DNA of 64,000 bases from Pholis gunnellus (Eukaryota > Chordata > Actinopteri > Perciformes > Pholidae): contig OU342819.1 of the NCBI GenBank assembly GCA_910591455.2, positions 19,398,262-19,462,261 on the forward strand, given 5' to 3'. Made by a program: the position numbers and the translations under genes. Each line of letters begins with the position of its first letter. Positions within the stretch are counted from its first letter, which is position 1. Below are positions 1 to 13,383 of this stretch, one piece after another. A model generated the notes under the pieces. That model saw only the letters and a program-made list of their open reading frames with translations. It was not told the DNA's origin and did no database searches.

Positions 1-3000
1 GACCATTAGTTTATCTTTTCATGCATTTTGCACGATTGTTTTTAACAATCCATTCACTTCATTTCCCAGAGGGGTTTGCTAATACATGGACCAACCATTA
101 CCGTCCAGTAAGATTCTTATGCATTTGAAACATTATTCACTGCTCCAGTAAATAGGACGAGCCGAAGATACGACTTGGTAACTGCTCAGCTCATAGAACC
201 CTCTGGCTCAACTACAAGCCAGAAAGCTAACATTATGCTAGCAAGATACAAAGTCAATAACATTGTATAAAAGTTGAGGAACAGTAAATAAAATTTGACA
301 ATATGTTTAATAATAAAACTAGCTAGCTATCTAGCCATTTCATTGTCCCCAAATCCATATCAATATGTTCACAAAGAAAGGAGAGGCCATGTGTTCTGCT
401 GGTAGAAGCTCGTAGCGGGTTATATACGCCAGTACATTCCTGCTACCCTGTGGTGTTCAGAGGATGAGGCACCGAGGACTACACTAACTTCATTTCATGT
501 AGCCAATGCATCTATTTAGAGGTAGGTGTCTATTATTAGGAATTAATGCACAACCTTCAGCCAATCATAATCAAGTATTCACCCAGACCGCGGTGTAAGA
601 AAACCCCAAATGGCGTGATATTCATTTGAATTTACTGCTGTGTAAACTTCCCCCAGAGAAACGGTGTTTGATATCTGAATGAACGAGTAGTTGTATAGCA
701 GTCAGCAATAGCCAGTACTGTAAACTTCACTCGTTGGGCTGTTGGAATCTACCACCTTGAGAACAAAGGCTATTTAGGTGGCATGGCGACAAAACTCAAA
801 AGTAGCTTCCCGTGGTTGAAATGCAGGTATTGTAAAAGAGGGTATGTTAAAAAAAACAACATCCATTCAGGGATTCTGGAAATTCCCGTTGATGGAAAAG
901 AGCCAACACTGAAGGAAACACTTGACTTCACTTGGCTCCAATTCCATCTGAGTGATATTCATGTTACGTCTATATATATTATTCTTTTTTTTTTTAAATA
1001 CCTAAGCCACCAAACCTGTTCACCTGCCTTGTTTCACCATGTGTATACAATAATCTTTGGTGAGGGACACCACTTCAGTGTGAGCCATCATCAAAGCCGA
1101 CTGCTCCGAGCTTTGCCAACACTCAAACAGAGGGAAGAAGCTGAAACTTGGCACAAGCAGAAAATCTCAGTGTGTGAAGGAGCGCCGGAAATGGCTGAAG
1201 GAGGTCAAAGTAGAGGTCCTACAGTCTTCATGGATCAAAGCAGGGAAGCGTGCAGGCTAACGCCCAAAACCGGTCTTGACTGACAGATCCAAACATTCTC
1301 TAATTGAAAACTAGGGATGCCCCCCGAAACACGGGTCTAAATTAGTAATTAGTAAATGAGTTTGTCGAGCAGCCGTCCGTCCTCGTCCACTGCAGGTAAC
1401 GTTAGCGATGCCATGCAGAGTTTACTAATAAGCACAGGCTAATAAATGAAAGCTAATCACTGAGCTAATTGTTTAGCTGCAAATTTATTTGAAAGACTTT
1501 GGAACTTTTTATATCGCTGGTCAAGAAAGACTATTTGTTTACATACAAGAATAATAAACTATAGTAATGTCGACTCTATCCAACAATGCATCTCCAAAAA
1601 TGGGGTTGAGACGAGGGGAAAGCAGCTTCATTATTTCTGATGGAGATCAGTCGTGACAAAGAAGCGTGAGGCCAACACAAACCGGTCCAGGAGGATCACC
1701 GCTCTTTGTCTTCCCCTCACGCTGTACCTGAGCTGTCTGCACATTAAAGGAAAGGCTGGCTCCGGTACAGCTCTAGTCTCATTGATCTCGGCTCTCCCCA
1801 CAAGGGGATGTGAGAACTCAACATGTGAACGTGCCGGTGTGTGCGGACACACAGGTTATGAATATCAACGGGCTTCATGAAAGGTCTGGCTGACGTGAGC
1901 TTTCAGATTGTAAACTACACTAAAATACGGCCGTGTTGCTCTTTTAAAATGTGATCTGGCAATTTGATAAATGTTATTTAGGAAGCATGACAGGTGTGAC
2001 ATTTCCCTCCCACACACAGATGTAAAGGCACTTCTCATTCTCGCTCGCTTTCCATCACTCTCTCTCTCTGTCTGTCTGTCTTTCTCTGCAGAAACTGATA
2101 CACACACACACATACACATACAAGCACTCGCTGTTCTCTTTCACTCCGGTCTTTCATTAATAAACAAACCGAGATGTGCTTCCAGCCTCTTTTTTCGCAC
2201 GCGCTCAGTATCTCACTTTGCACTGCGGCATCCAGTTAAGTCTTCCATGGCAACCATTTCAAAAGTAAGATTCATCCACTTCATATTGCTGGCCTAATTT
2301 GTCTGCTCCAGCCCCCGCTGAGCACTGCATCCGTGATGACGACTGGGCCCCTGTGCTGTGTAATGTGCACAGAGCGAGCGGGGGACAAAGTCCCCGTGCT
2401 AACATCAACATTTAGTTTTCAAAGTGACGTGTTCTACTTAATGAAGCCTCGAAAAAAGACCTAAATAAAAAGTGAGAGAGGAGCATTTAGGTATAAAACT
2501 ATATCCGAGTGCTGAAGTTGCAGACACTTTAAAAAATGGTACATGAAGCACAGTGGCGGGTCGTGCATTTTATACCTGGGCCTTCACTGCTGTCCTGCAG
2601 CTGAAACACAGCTACGGTTATTATTTGTTTCGTGTAGAAATGAAGCTCAACACCTATAAATACACTAACTGCAGAGTGCAGATACATGAATACGCCGAGA
2701 GTGCGTCTCCTCTCTGCTCTGACTGCAGCTGGGACTGCTGCGCGAGGCTGCTGTGAGAGTAGCCGCCTGTGAGTGCTTTGGGGCGGCTCACGGAAGCTCC
2801 CGCTGCTCGTTCATGACAGTGCAGAACGTACGTGCTTTCACGTCAAAACACCAGAAAAGTCTCCAACAACACCAGAACAAGTCGCTAGATTTGTCACTAG
2901 TAGCTTTTGACAAAGAAAGTTGCCATGAGGGTTCGGAAAGTCGCCAAATTTAGCGAGAAAGTCGCCAAGTTGGCAACACTGGCACCGGCTAAATGTGTCT

Positions 3001-5279
3001 CCAGCGCAACATCAGACGTAACAATAGTTCCTATCACATATAAAACCAAACAAAAATCCATCTTCATAAAAACAAGTTGTACAAATAATAATATATAAAC
3101 AAGCACATTAAAGCTACTGCAGATGTAAAAACAAAAGCAGTTCACTTACCAAAGCTGCTGTTCACTTAAAGACAAACTCCATCCTCCTTTCTTTGTTGAC
3201 AAGAGTTTAATCACAGGTTAAATCACAACTCAGCCATTGACTGTTAAAAAAACGTACCTCTTCTTACACAGAGGTGAAATCTGATTGGATAAAAGCTCTA
3301 CTTAAAACAAGCTGCAATGGAAGCAGAGCAACTGAGGAGCACAGTAGCTGTGCGATGAGAAAATAAGATGATGGGAAAATTATTTTCATAAATTATAATA
3401 CATATAGTGTATTTAAGAAAAAATATAAAATGATAAAATAGCTATAACTTTGTGATTCTGTTTAGGCCAGCAGAGAACGGCCTGAGGAGAACAAGTTAAA
3501 TAAAAGAACTGAGCATGTGATGACAACGGCCCACTCAGCTCTGACATGTCAAAGCCCCACGCGACCCACTGCATATACAGAAGAGACACTAAACTACTGC
3601 AGTCATTTTATAACAATCATCTGAAGTTTGAAGCCGTAGTTACAACTTTGATTTCAGAGCTACTGGGATGCTAAAACCAAGTTCAAGGAGGAAATTCAAA
3701 GACTTTGGGTGCATTTAAAGCTCCTCTGAAAACAACAAACGAATGCACCATAACCCCCCCCAAAAAAAATTAGTTCACCAGTCCACTTGAACGTCCACAA
3801 GGTTCGGCCAACTCAAAAGCATTGCATTGCAATAAAAAAAAACAAAAATCAAACTCACCAGATGTATTATTGTGGATTGGTAATCCGGCCCTTGGCTTGA
3901 TTTCTAGTCCTCTGACTCCAATCACACTGATTTCACTTCAGACGGACGAGGTACAACTGCAATAAGGAAAGTCTCCACTGAAACATCACTCCTCCATTTA
4001 CCTCTGAAAAGCATTTCCTTCCTCTCCACCCCAAACATTTCACTTCCCACTTCCCTTTGCTCCCCAGGCCACGCCCCCTTACACCTGTGACCCTGGAGGA
4101 GTCAGATCACCTGATCCGTGTTTTCTATGAGAGGCTATGCACAGAGAACAAGTTGAAGTATGGGTGATATGGGAATAGTGCACCAGGGGGTTATTTCACA
4201 AAAGCAGATTTAGGACATCCAGGATAACAGAAAAAGTGATGGTTGAGCCAGTTCATCCTGGCTTTGTGTTTCAGGTTGGCCTGGTTGAGGAGGGGAGACT
4301 AGGTTAAGCCAGGTCTAAGTTTTTGGGATACATGCACATTCACGGCTTTCTTCAACAGACCACGAGGTCGCTCCCGGATTTACTGATGCTGAAATGGGGA
4401 AGAAAGGGTCACGGTACTTTAAGTGAGCAGCTGCTAATGGAGCAATCAAAGCATAGAATATGTAAAAAAAAAAAGAAGAAGGGAACACAGCTGGTGTAAT
4501 AAAACAGCTAGAAAAAGCATGGCAGTAGCCTAAAAAAGTTACATTTACTAACCGCTGCTTTTAATTGAAATGGTCATAATTATACCATTCAAGGAATTAA
4601 CGTTACTGTCATTTGCACAAATGTGCAGTCCAACACTTTTCTTAGAAGTGAGCACTGGAATTTAAAATGTTACTAAGGAAATGAACCGTGAAGATTGATT
4701 ATTCATTGTTGTTCTTTTTTCTCTCCTTCACTCCCAGCAGACAAGTGATGCCAGTAAAAACAGAAGGTGTCCTTTGTGGTGTCCTCTACCTGTTGTTTCA
4801 TGAATGAACAGCAACTGTGAACTGAGCCTTTGCAACTTTATCAGCCGTTTCTAACCATCAGCTCAACGAGTGCAACAATGACTTTCACATGAATTATTAT
4901 AAAAGCAATAATGGGCAGAGTGTTAACATACTAACAGTGCGTAGCTGAATGTGTACCTGTAGTATTTTAGTGCAGTCTCAAAAGGCAAAGTGCAAGAACA
5001 TGGAACAACTGTTTAAAAACATTGGTTTGTGATCAGCGTGACCGAACAGATGAGGCAGCAGATTACATGAAGCCGGCTGTTCGTCGGGTCAGGAGCAGGC
5101 TAGCTGCACAGAGTAAATCTCCATGGTAGCGTCTGTGCCACTACTCTTCCTGCTGTCAGGATAACCGTCAAATCACGGTTTAATCTGCAATCTAGGTGTT
5201 TGGAAACAGCCCCCAGGGCTTTTACCTTGCAAAGGTCAAACCATCTAGTTTTAAATACATACGTCCTCCCCTCACAGTG
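1..5279. other. gene-free stretch, left end
   Basis: No exon with family similarity and paired splice sites was found on either strand. The stretch holds AT-rich unique DNA, a short CT/GTCT run followed by CA near 2040-2130, and a segment around 4190-4330 (aggataac, catcctggctttgtg, aagccaggt) that resembles a dispersed fish repeat, at low confidence. A 166-codon open frame at 783-1283 is judged to be chance because it runs through a poly-T tract and matches no family I know. Confidence 0.5.
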
Positions 5280-5299
5280 TGGCGGTGTCATTATGCATC

Positions 5300-5525
5300 C
5301 CGCTGTTTTGCGTCATGTACTTGTTTTTGCGTCTTGTTGTAGCTTTGCACATCGTTGTAGATGTTTTGTGTCTTTCGGTTGTCTGCTTTGCATCTCTTTG
5401 TTGCCATTCAGCATCTTTTTATTGCCATTTTGTATCTCTTTTTTTTGCCGGTTTTGCATCATGTAGATGTATTGCACTTTGTGGTCATTTTGCATCTCTT
5501 TGTTTGTCTTGTGTCACTTTACTAC
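5300..5525. repeat. degenerate tandem repeat, units of about 20-24 bp
   Basis: The phrase TTTTGCATCTCTTTGT and variants (TTTGCATCTCTTTGTTGCCA, TTTTGTATCTC, TTTTGCATCATGTAG, CATTTTGCATCTCTTTG) recur about every 20-24 bases. The copies are diverged, so this is an old minisatellite. Open frames across it on both strands are by-products of the repeat period. Confidence 0.75.
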
Positions 5526-7542
5526 ATGACTTATTAGAATTAACGGTAACTAACATTCCAGGTTTGTGTTTCAGGAGTGACAGTTACTAGAAGAAAGGCT
5601 GAATTTGTCACATTAGGCTGAAAGACTACATCTTCGTTTGGGTGGCTCTGGTGGATACTGATCTTCATCAGGTAAACGTTGTACATTTTAACAAATATTT
5701 AGTTTAATAAGGACACCGTCCAATGGAAAAACATGAGACAAAGTTACAAAAGGGAACTTTTCATGAGCAAAGAATAAATTCTGTTTTGGGAAAAGGCATC
5801 TTTCAGTTTACTCGGTGGAGTTTTCAAACGGCTGTTCAGCTTAAGGAGGTTCATTTCTCAACCCATGAAGGAGCACTTTATCATTCAATTCATCTGAGAA
5901 ATGTAAAATCCTCAGTCGTTTCATAAAGCAGCTGAGCGCTGCAGTTTTAAGCAAACATTACTCCATCAGAAGAAATGCTACATTTGTTTGTGACTATTCT
6001 CAGGTGCAGATTAATACGCATTTGGTGCATATCTGATTCAAATCAGCAGGATGTTGTACGTGGAACTGAATCAGAAATAAACTACAGTAACCATGCTAGT
6101 GGGTAATGCAGCTCTATGGCACGGAGGAATAAGACAGGAGCATAGAATACTTGTTAGTTGGATCACTCATCATGTCTTTTTGATACAAATTTTAAAAATA
6201 TAGAATATGACCAACTCATCTTTTGATTCGAACGTCATTCTCTATTGTGCACCATTGAGCCCCTCCTCCTGAGCTTTAAAAAAAAAAATCTATACTGCAG
6301 ACTGCTTATTACTCCCTATTCATCTTCAAAGCTTCTCCTGCAATTGTCCTAGATGATCACTTGGGGGGGGGGGGGGGGGGGGGGGGGCGGTCAGCTCACC
6401 CCACTTATAAGCACCACAAGCCCCCTCAGATTGCTGCCTCGCCTGATGAAGCAGCAGCTGATGTGCGTCTGTGGGAGGCTGATTGTCACCGTCTTCACAC
6501 GCATCAGCGTGCGATGTTCCTCCGATGGTGTGAATCCGCCAGGAGAAGAAGATGCAATCCAGCTGTCCACCGCGACTGCCCACAGTATCTCCACCTCTAA
6601 CACACACAACATTTTCACACATCCCCCCCCCCCCCCCAGCCTCAAAAAGAAAAGACAGCCTGGCCTCCTGTCTCTTACCTTATTCCATCTAATCTCCCAC
6701 GTAGCGCTGTGTGAGCGCACACCACACGGAGGTGGGGAGGAACCGTGCCGCGGGCTTCCACAGCCAAGAGGAAACATCACAGACGGATACACATGGGCTC
6801 ATATTCAAGTCTGCTTTTATTGATCATTGCACAGCAACATTTACTTTCTTTTCCACCCTGGCGCTCCTGACAGTTCGTCGATTCAAACAAAAGGAGATGG
6901 CTTCCACGCCATCACTTATCTTTCATTAGATTATAGGAGACACAGAAATCATTATTTTAGACATAATGGCACATAAAGGCTGAAAAATGATGTGTTTTGG
7001 ATATGGACTGTTGACGTTTCATCTCAAATGATGGTTTCTATCCTAATATCTAATGTGCTATCCTCTAAGCTGCTAGCTTTTTCAATAAACCAAATGGAGC
7101 CTCAGACTTGGCTAATGCCGCCTCTGACCAGTGAGTCGGGACAGAGAAATTTGTTTTTAATACAGGAAAGTAGAGTTTTGACCTCTAAATGTAACTCAGC
7201 ACCACAGGCAGCCGTAATATCATCAGTGGTAATGGCGGAAAATGGCATAGAGGGGAATCAAATCAACAGAGGCGTGATGGATAGATGGAGGGAAGTTAAA
7301 TAATGTCTTGCCTTCGCCCTCTGTCCCTTCCTCACATGCGACTCTCCTCCCGGGTCCATCTCGCTGAATTATCATACTTGGATGCCGGAGCGCTGAGAGC
7401 GCTGAGAGCGCGCCAGCGTCGGTTATGGAAGTGTTGCACATTTGCAGGGACGGATACATGTGAGTACATGCAAATAGGCCGCTGCATTAGCATTTGATAT
7501 CCTCGAGGCAGCACAGGCCGTGCAATGCCAAGATGTGGCAGC

Positions 7543-7544
<2 letters not shown>

Positions 7545-7581
<37 letters not shown>
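7545..7581. repeat. (GT)n microsatellite
   Basis: Uninterrupted GT repeat of about 37 nt in gene-free DNA. Confidence 0.95.
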
Positions 7582-7583
<2 letters not shown>

Positions 7584-9597
7584 CTCGCGGTGAAATCGGC
7601 CACAGCGAGATAGTGATCCACTCTCTCCGGGCGCCTTTAACTCTCCAGCACTGAGTGTAATTTCACGCAGCAATAAGGCACGGACGCTAAGTAACACGCG
7701 GCCAGAATGTAGAAAGAAATCAAATACTTGAAATGCAGATGTCCCACAATTCTCCCTGAATGGGGGAAAATACAGCTTGCCTTGCAGAAAGTGAAAGACT
7801 TTGATTCATGTCTAATTCAAGGATTAATAGAAATTAAAAACAATTTCACAGCCCACTATAACAGGAGTGCTCATTTTATGGTAAATCAGGCTTTAACAAT
7901 TACATTTGTTGGAGGAGTGGGTGGTCTGCGGAAGCTGTGTACGCCGGCACGCAATCAGCAGAGCCTTCAAGTGGGTGTCTTCGATGTTAGAAAATAATTA
8001 CATAATGCAAAGTGATTCAATATAGAAGAAGAAAAAAGTCCCCATGAAAGGAGAGTCAGTCTCTGGTTATTCTGGATTCCCAGCGAGCAGAATGTCTTCG
8101 CTGACCAGCTGCAGTCTTAGTCCAGTTCCAGTGGGAGTGTGAGCCAGCGCCCCCCCACCCCCCCCCCCTCCTACCTCCTCCCTCCCTGCCCGGAGCAGAA
8201 CTGGGCCTCGGGCCACTCCTTTCAACAGGGCGACCGGGAGCTTCGTCTGACCACCGCCTCCCTTCGTGCTGCGCTGCTCCGGTGCACGGCGTCACTGCAG
8301 AGAGAGAGACAAAGTCACAGGGGAGTCACCGGGACGAGTCCACGAGCAAACGCAAATCCTCCTCTACTTCACTGATGACGGATAAAGAGGAAGTGTTTAG
8401 CCCAAAAGAAGAGCCCACTTTGCAATTTAATTTTTAAGCAGTGGTTGTTGTAATTAAAGGTAATTTTCCTGCCAAGTAGCACAGCTCTTCAAGAGGAGCG
8501 AGGCAATATTTTGTTAAGTAAGACATAATTACTGCTAGTGATTTGGGATAAATGCTAAATATTTAAAGCTAATGTGGTCACAGCTCTCAGTTTTCGAGTG
8601 TTTTGCTCGAACATAACAGCCAATGAGAACCAAAGACCAGACATCTTTTATACTTCAAGACGAATCTGAAAACAATAGTTTTCATTATTCAATAGTCAAA
8701 TTTTGCTCTGAAGGACTTTCGTGAAAAGACTTCCAATGTGCTGCTTTGGCAACACAGTCTCAGCCTAAAATGTGTCAGCAGTCGTGTCAAACACATTCTT
8801 CAAACAAGCGAGTGACCTTTCCATCAAAACACATCTGGAACCGTTCTTAAACGGTTCGTTATCCCGCTTCCCTCGACTAAAATGCCAATGACGGTTATGT
8901 TTCTCAAACTCTGGACACCGAGCATTACTTTTTGAGCCTTCATTTAACTTTTTCCTGCCTTCAAGGCATGGACAGACAGGACGTCAGGAGAATATCCCTC
9001 TGACACTTCTCTCCTGCTGCTGGTTCCATTTCGGGAAATCGCCAGAGTCCCCTCGCTCTCGTTTTTTTCCCTTCTGTCAAGAGAGCCGTGAGCTACAGAT
9101 CCTCATTAGTCACTTTCCCTGAGACCGGCGTGGCGTTCTCCCTCGCTCAGACTTGCCGAAGGCTAGCGCGGCCACACGCCGATTCACAGGCGCTGTCAAA
9201 AGCCAAGGCGACTTACAGGAGCCGGGCAATCATCAGAATCAACCAACCTTTGAAATGCTGTGAATATCACCAACGTGCTGCTGCAGCATAATGTTACACT
9301 GAATAAAAAGGCCCACAGGCATCTGCAGCCATGTTTCTTGCACAATGGTCTTTTGGGGGAAAATGGAAGAAGTTAAAAAGACCATACCAGTGGTTATGAA
9401 TGTTATAGGATATTACCTATACATTGTGCATACTTCACATAACAGCTTGAGATGGCTATTTTATGACGGGGGGAAGATTTGTCAGTTTTTTAAAAGTTGG
9501 TGCTGCAGGCAGAGAATAAAAAAAAAAAAGACCCTTAGTGGCAATTTCAGCAGCTAAAAAGACATTGCGGAGGCATTGTTGGAAGACAGTACAGCAA

Positions 9598-9690
9598 GTA
9601 TGAAGCTACAACCTGTAGCCGGTTAGCTTAGCATAAAGACTGGAAATAGAAGTGGAACTTATAGCTTGGCTCTGTCCAAAGGGAACGTGG
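9598..9690. repeat. fragment of a palindromic MITE family
   Basis: This segment (tatgaagctac, then ggttagcttagcataaagac, then gcttggctctgtccaaag) matches the arm of the complete element in khdrbs1 intron 5 at 15661-16052. Only one arm is present, so it is a truncated or decayed copy. From general knowledge the sequence type is common in percomorph genomes. Confidence 0.75.
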
Positions 9691-12134
9691 TGAAGTGTGA
9701 AAACAACAACCCAACAATTGGAAGTTTTACAGGGAGGTATGAGACGGACCGTTTCCTGGTTTGGGACCAGTTGCCGGGCAATCAGAGGAGAATAGAGGAA
9801 GTCACCGGTGGTTTCTGGTTACCCCCCAAGACTGTGTTAGTCTGACTCCCCGAACGTAGACGTGGGTATAAGGCTAGCATTGACATTATCCTCCCTTCCG
9901 CTATCTGATTTGCGGGGGCGTCGTCGCCGCCAGAGATGACTGTGATTGGTTTAAGAAAATACGAAGAAGCCAGAGCGTTTTCTCCCCCTGTACCAGAATA
10001 ATAATGTGTTGAGCCACACCTTTCTCTAGCGCTGTGGACAAAATGACGATACAACGTTTTAGCGCGTTTATCGGTTTTTGTACACATGAAGCAGATTTTG
10101 TCACATGCTACATGGGTCATTTCTAGGGCTGTACGAAGTAGTTTGAAGCTTCATTCATAACGTACAACAACTTTGCGTGCCATAGTTCACCGGCTTCCAC
10201 CTTCTCTTGCCTTCTCTCTCAAACACACAAGACACAGCGAAAGTCGTGGCGGTCTCTGTAATTTTCTAAGTCTAAAAAGTCTAAATTTATCTGAAAGTTT
10301 ATATCTAACAAAATAGTCAGCGTCAAACCGTATTTGTTGGCGTTTAGCCTTTTAAAAAATAGAATGTTCACTGCAATTCGAATACTGTTTACTCGCCCGC
10401 ACGCACCTGTGTTAACGGGGCAGTCTAGCAGCAATCTAACAGCACCATGAATTGCATTTACAGAACCACAAAAACACTAAATCAGACGTAGGCTAGCATG
10501 TTGTTGCTTTTCTGATACAGTACAACGATGCAGTGAAGCACAGAGAAAGCAAGAGAACAAAGAGAAAGTAGTAGTGATAGTAGCTGTTATCGTGGCCAAT
10601 CAATATCGTGTTGAGCGATAATCTCGTCAAATCGTCCAAGCCTAAACTAAAGCATCGTATTAACTCTACATGACAAGAGCCAATTTCCCACAATGTTTAA
10701 CTATTCCTTTAAAATGTCTGCTGTCTGGAGCCAAACCTCCAAAGACGTGTGGCAACAATGAACGTGGCAACAGGGTAGGATTCCCAAAATGAGCTCTGCT
10801 TGCTACAAAAACACAATGAATGTTTGACAAATGAAATTAAATAAAGAAGCTGGATTTGTTTTCTGTGATAGATTACACATTTCAAGTCTTTACAAACACA
10901 AACACAAACTAATGGATGCCAGGAAGGTAGAAAAATCAATCAAGACGCAAGTAACGTTAAGTACGTTAATGGGCCAAAGGATGCAAAAACCAGCAGCGTG
11001 GCTCTTTAAAATGGAAAGAAATGCGGCGGCGAACCAACCTGAGGTACGTATGGTCTTCACTTCTGCAGACTGTCAGTCTCCGGGCACTCAGTGACCGATA
11101 GCTGTGCCTGAAGGAAGGACAGACCCCAAATCAATACCCCGTCTAAAAACACCGGGAGAAACTTGAGACAGATCATGCAATGTCTACAGGAGAAGATATG
11201 CTCATGCAACTCAAGCTTTCTTTTTTTTTTGGATAACTTTGTTCAAGCAGAACCTTTTTAAATATTACAGTAAGCAACCTTTACACAGCAAATAAAAGAA
11301 GTAACAGCAGCTCAACTCTACAGAAGATATTGACATAGATTTGGCTTTGTTCATTTTAGCAAGAGTTGCATTAACACTATTCTAATATATTTTGTTAGTA
11401 CACAGTAACAGTTATTTTGGTACATAAAATCCACTACTGTATGATATTGGAAGTTACGTTTTTCTTACTTTTGGGTCTATTCTTTTTTGTTGCCATGACT
11501 GTAATGATATTTTAAGAAAGTGTACGCATTTACCAGCAAGTTTATGTCAATGGATAAACACACTACGAAATTAAACATTTAGGGTTAGGTTACCTTTACA
11601 GTGGAGTTGTCTAGGTTATAACCATCCTCTCCATTGCACTGCCATTACTCTGTACTAAAGTAGCCATCGCGCCAGCGTCATTCATGACAATGAGGGCTAG
11701 ACCTGAATGGTGGTTTGAATTCAGTTAATTTTCAGCTATAAAAGCAATTCTCATTAACGATTACGACCACAGGTAAGAGGATTGAAAAAGTCTTATACAT
11801 ACCCAGGCATTCAATGCTTTAGAACTCTATACACATTAGGAAGCTATCCAGGTTATTTTAGAGGTCTTACCTCTGGGTCCTTTTTAAAAAGTATAGAAAG
11901 AGAGAGAAAGAATAAGTTGTGCTCTTTTGATAATCAATCAAGACATCATTTAGTAGGGTTAAAGTCTTCAGACGTCAATACATTCATTTAGATTTAAAAT
12001 GCGGTTTTGAATGAGAAACAAATGAAAACACCTGCATCTGACTGCTGAAGGTAGTTTAAAAAAGGCCATTTCAGAATTTTACTAGGACAGGAAACAAATA
12101 AAGCAAGTTAAGTTTCATAAAAAACAAACTAAGC

Positions 12135-12140
12135 TTTATT
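12135..12140 (-). terminator. candidate polyadenylation signal of khdrbs1
   Basis: AATAAA on the minus strand (tttatt on the plus strand). It lies about 1.24 kb downstream of the khdrbs1 stop codon, giving a plausible 3' UTR length. Other AATAAA-like words in the AT-rich UTR cannot be excluded without transcript data. Confidence 0.5.
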
Positions 12141-12982
12141 GACAAACTGCTGCAAAACATCTTTTGGACAGATTTAGTAACCTATTTAGGCAAGCTTACA
12201 CATGTAGCATAATGCATTTTATGGAGAGGGTACAGATACTAGTGGCAGAATAAGTACAGTTAGGATGTTTTAAAATATGTACAAGAGTTCGGATTGAGCT
12301 GCAGGATCCCTTCTCTGTAGAAAGAGAAGACCCATGTGGAGATTTTTGTCCCAATCCTTCTTTGTGTACTTTGTGTGCATGCACTTTATAGAGAATCAGA
12401 TCACAAAAAGAAGACCTGGACTGTTTTTAGCAGAACACGAGGCCGTCTCTCGGCCGTGTTTTCATTATTAAACAAACATTTTGTCTTCAGAGTCTTCAGA
12501 TTATTTTTTTAATATGTATGACAAATTGAGGATATGAGGACAGTCCATCTCAACAGTGTCTATTAGGGCTATATTTCAAAACTCTAAGGACAATGACAAA
12601 TATTGCTGCTAGATCTAAATGGACAACGTTTTAGAACTATTTAAAAACAATCATCAAGAATGAATTGTACTGATTCCATTAACATTGATTCTTTAACCTT
12701 CACTTAATTTATGATTTTTTTTTTTAATCTATATTACATAATTGAAAGTTTAAAAGGTATTTTATTTGGCTATATTAACAGAATTTTGAAATGTAGCCTA
12801 AATGGGAATCTGCAACTGACCCTCGACAGATTCTTTGTATTTAAAAACAATTAAAATGGATTCCTTAAGACAAGCGGAGAACGAGCCATTAATTCCACGA
12901 GAAAGGACTTCTCCCAAACAGTTAGAAAATGTGAGATCAACAATGCAAAAAAAAGAGAAAAAAAAAAAAAAAGCCAGAGGGA

Positions 12983-13003
12983 GGGGGGGGGGGGGGGGGG
13001 GGG
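12983..13003. repeat. 21-nt poly-G (plus) / poly-C (mRNA sense)
   Basis: Uninterrupted G run on the plus strand inside the inferred khdrbs1 3' UTR, next to an A-rich run at about 12947-12972. Exact length in homopolymers is assembly-sensitive. Confidence 0.85.
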
Positions 13004-13383
13004 TCAAAAGGGTCAGAGGGAAAAAAATACAGCAAAATAAATAAAAATTCAAATAAAAAAGAACAAAAGAAGAATAGACGCCAACTTCTCCTCTCTAACC
13101 CGTCTAAAAGCCGCTCTGGGTGGTTGGTTGGAGGGAATGGCGGCTGGTTCGTTAGGTGGTTGGTAGGTTGCGACAAAGTAGGGGAGGGAGTTCGCGGTCA
13201 AATCTCAAAAACCAGTTCCGATTTTCAGTTCCCAATTTGCTGTCTCGTATAAAGTCCAGTGTAGGAAAAGACCAAACCAAAGACAAAACGGACAATTACT
13301 TTTGTCGGGCTGCTTAAAGCGAGAGCTGCCGTGGTAGACAGGCGGGAGAGTCAGGGCGACACGTTACGGGCGGCGAGTCCGCC

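Larger units (their letters stand above)
5526..12134. other. gene-free stretch before the khdrbs1 3' end
   Basis: No supported coding exon. It contains a 25-G homopolymer (6363-6387), a poly-C run near 6624-6637, a GT microsatellite (7545-7581), a C-rich block around 8150-8190, a MITE fragment at 9598-9690, and a possible further dispersed element beginning with agggctgtacgaag near 10126. The last few hundred bases approach the end of the khdrbs1 transcript on the minus strand. Confidence 0.45.
12135..13383 (-). other. khdrbs1 3' UTR (inferred)
   Basis: Sequence between the khdrbs1 stop and the candidate polyadenylation signal, with no open reading frame of interest. On the mRNA strand it holds a long pyrimidine tract (about 12947-13003: U runs, then 21 consecutive C) and AUUUA-type words around 13024-13060. 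These are possible binding sites for poly-C and AU-rich-element binding proteins. The extent is inferred. Confidence 0.5.

Noticed and set aside
783..1283. 166-codon open frame on the plus strand
   Set aside because: No recognisable domain, passes through a poly-T tract encoding Phe, and has no supporting splice or family evidence; likely chance in AT-rich DNA.
6326..6823. Overlapping open frames around the 25-G homopolymer
   Set aside because: They depend on the G run length, show no domain, and overlap each other in several frames on both strands.
8056..8375. Pro/Gly/Arg-rich open frames on both strands over a C-rich block
   Set aside because: Composition-driven, with no conserved motif.
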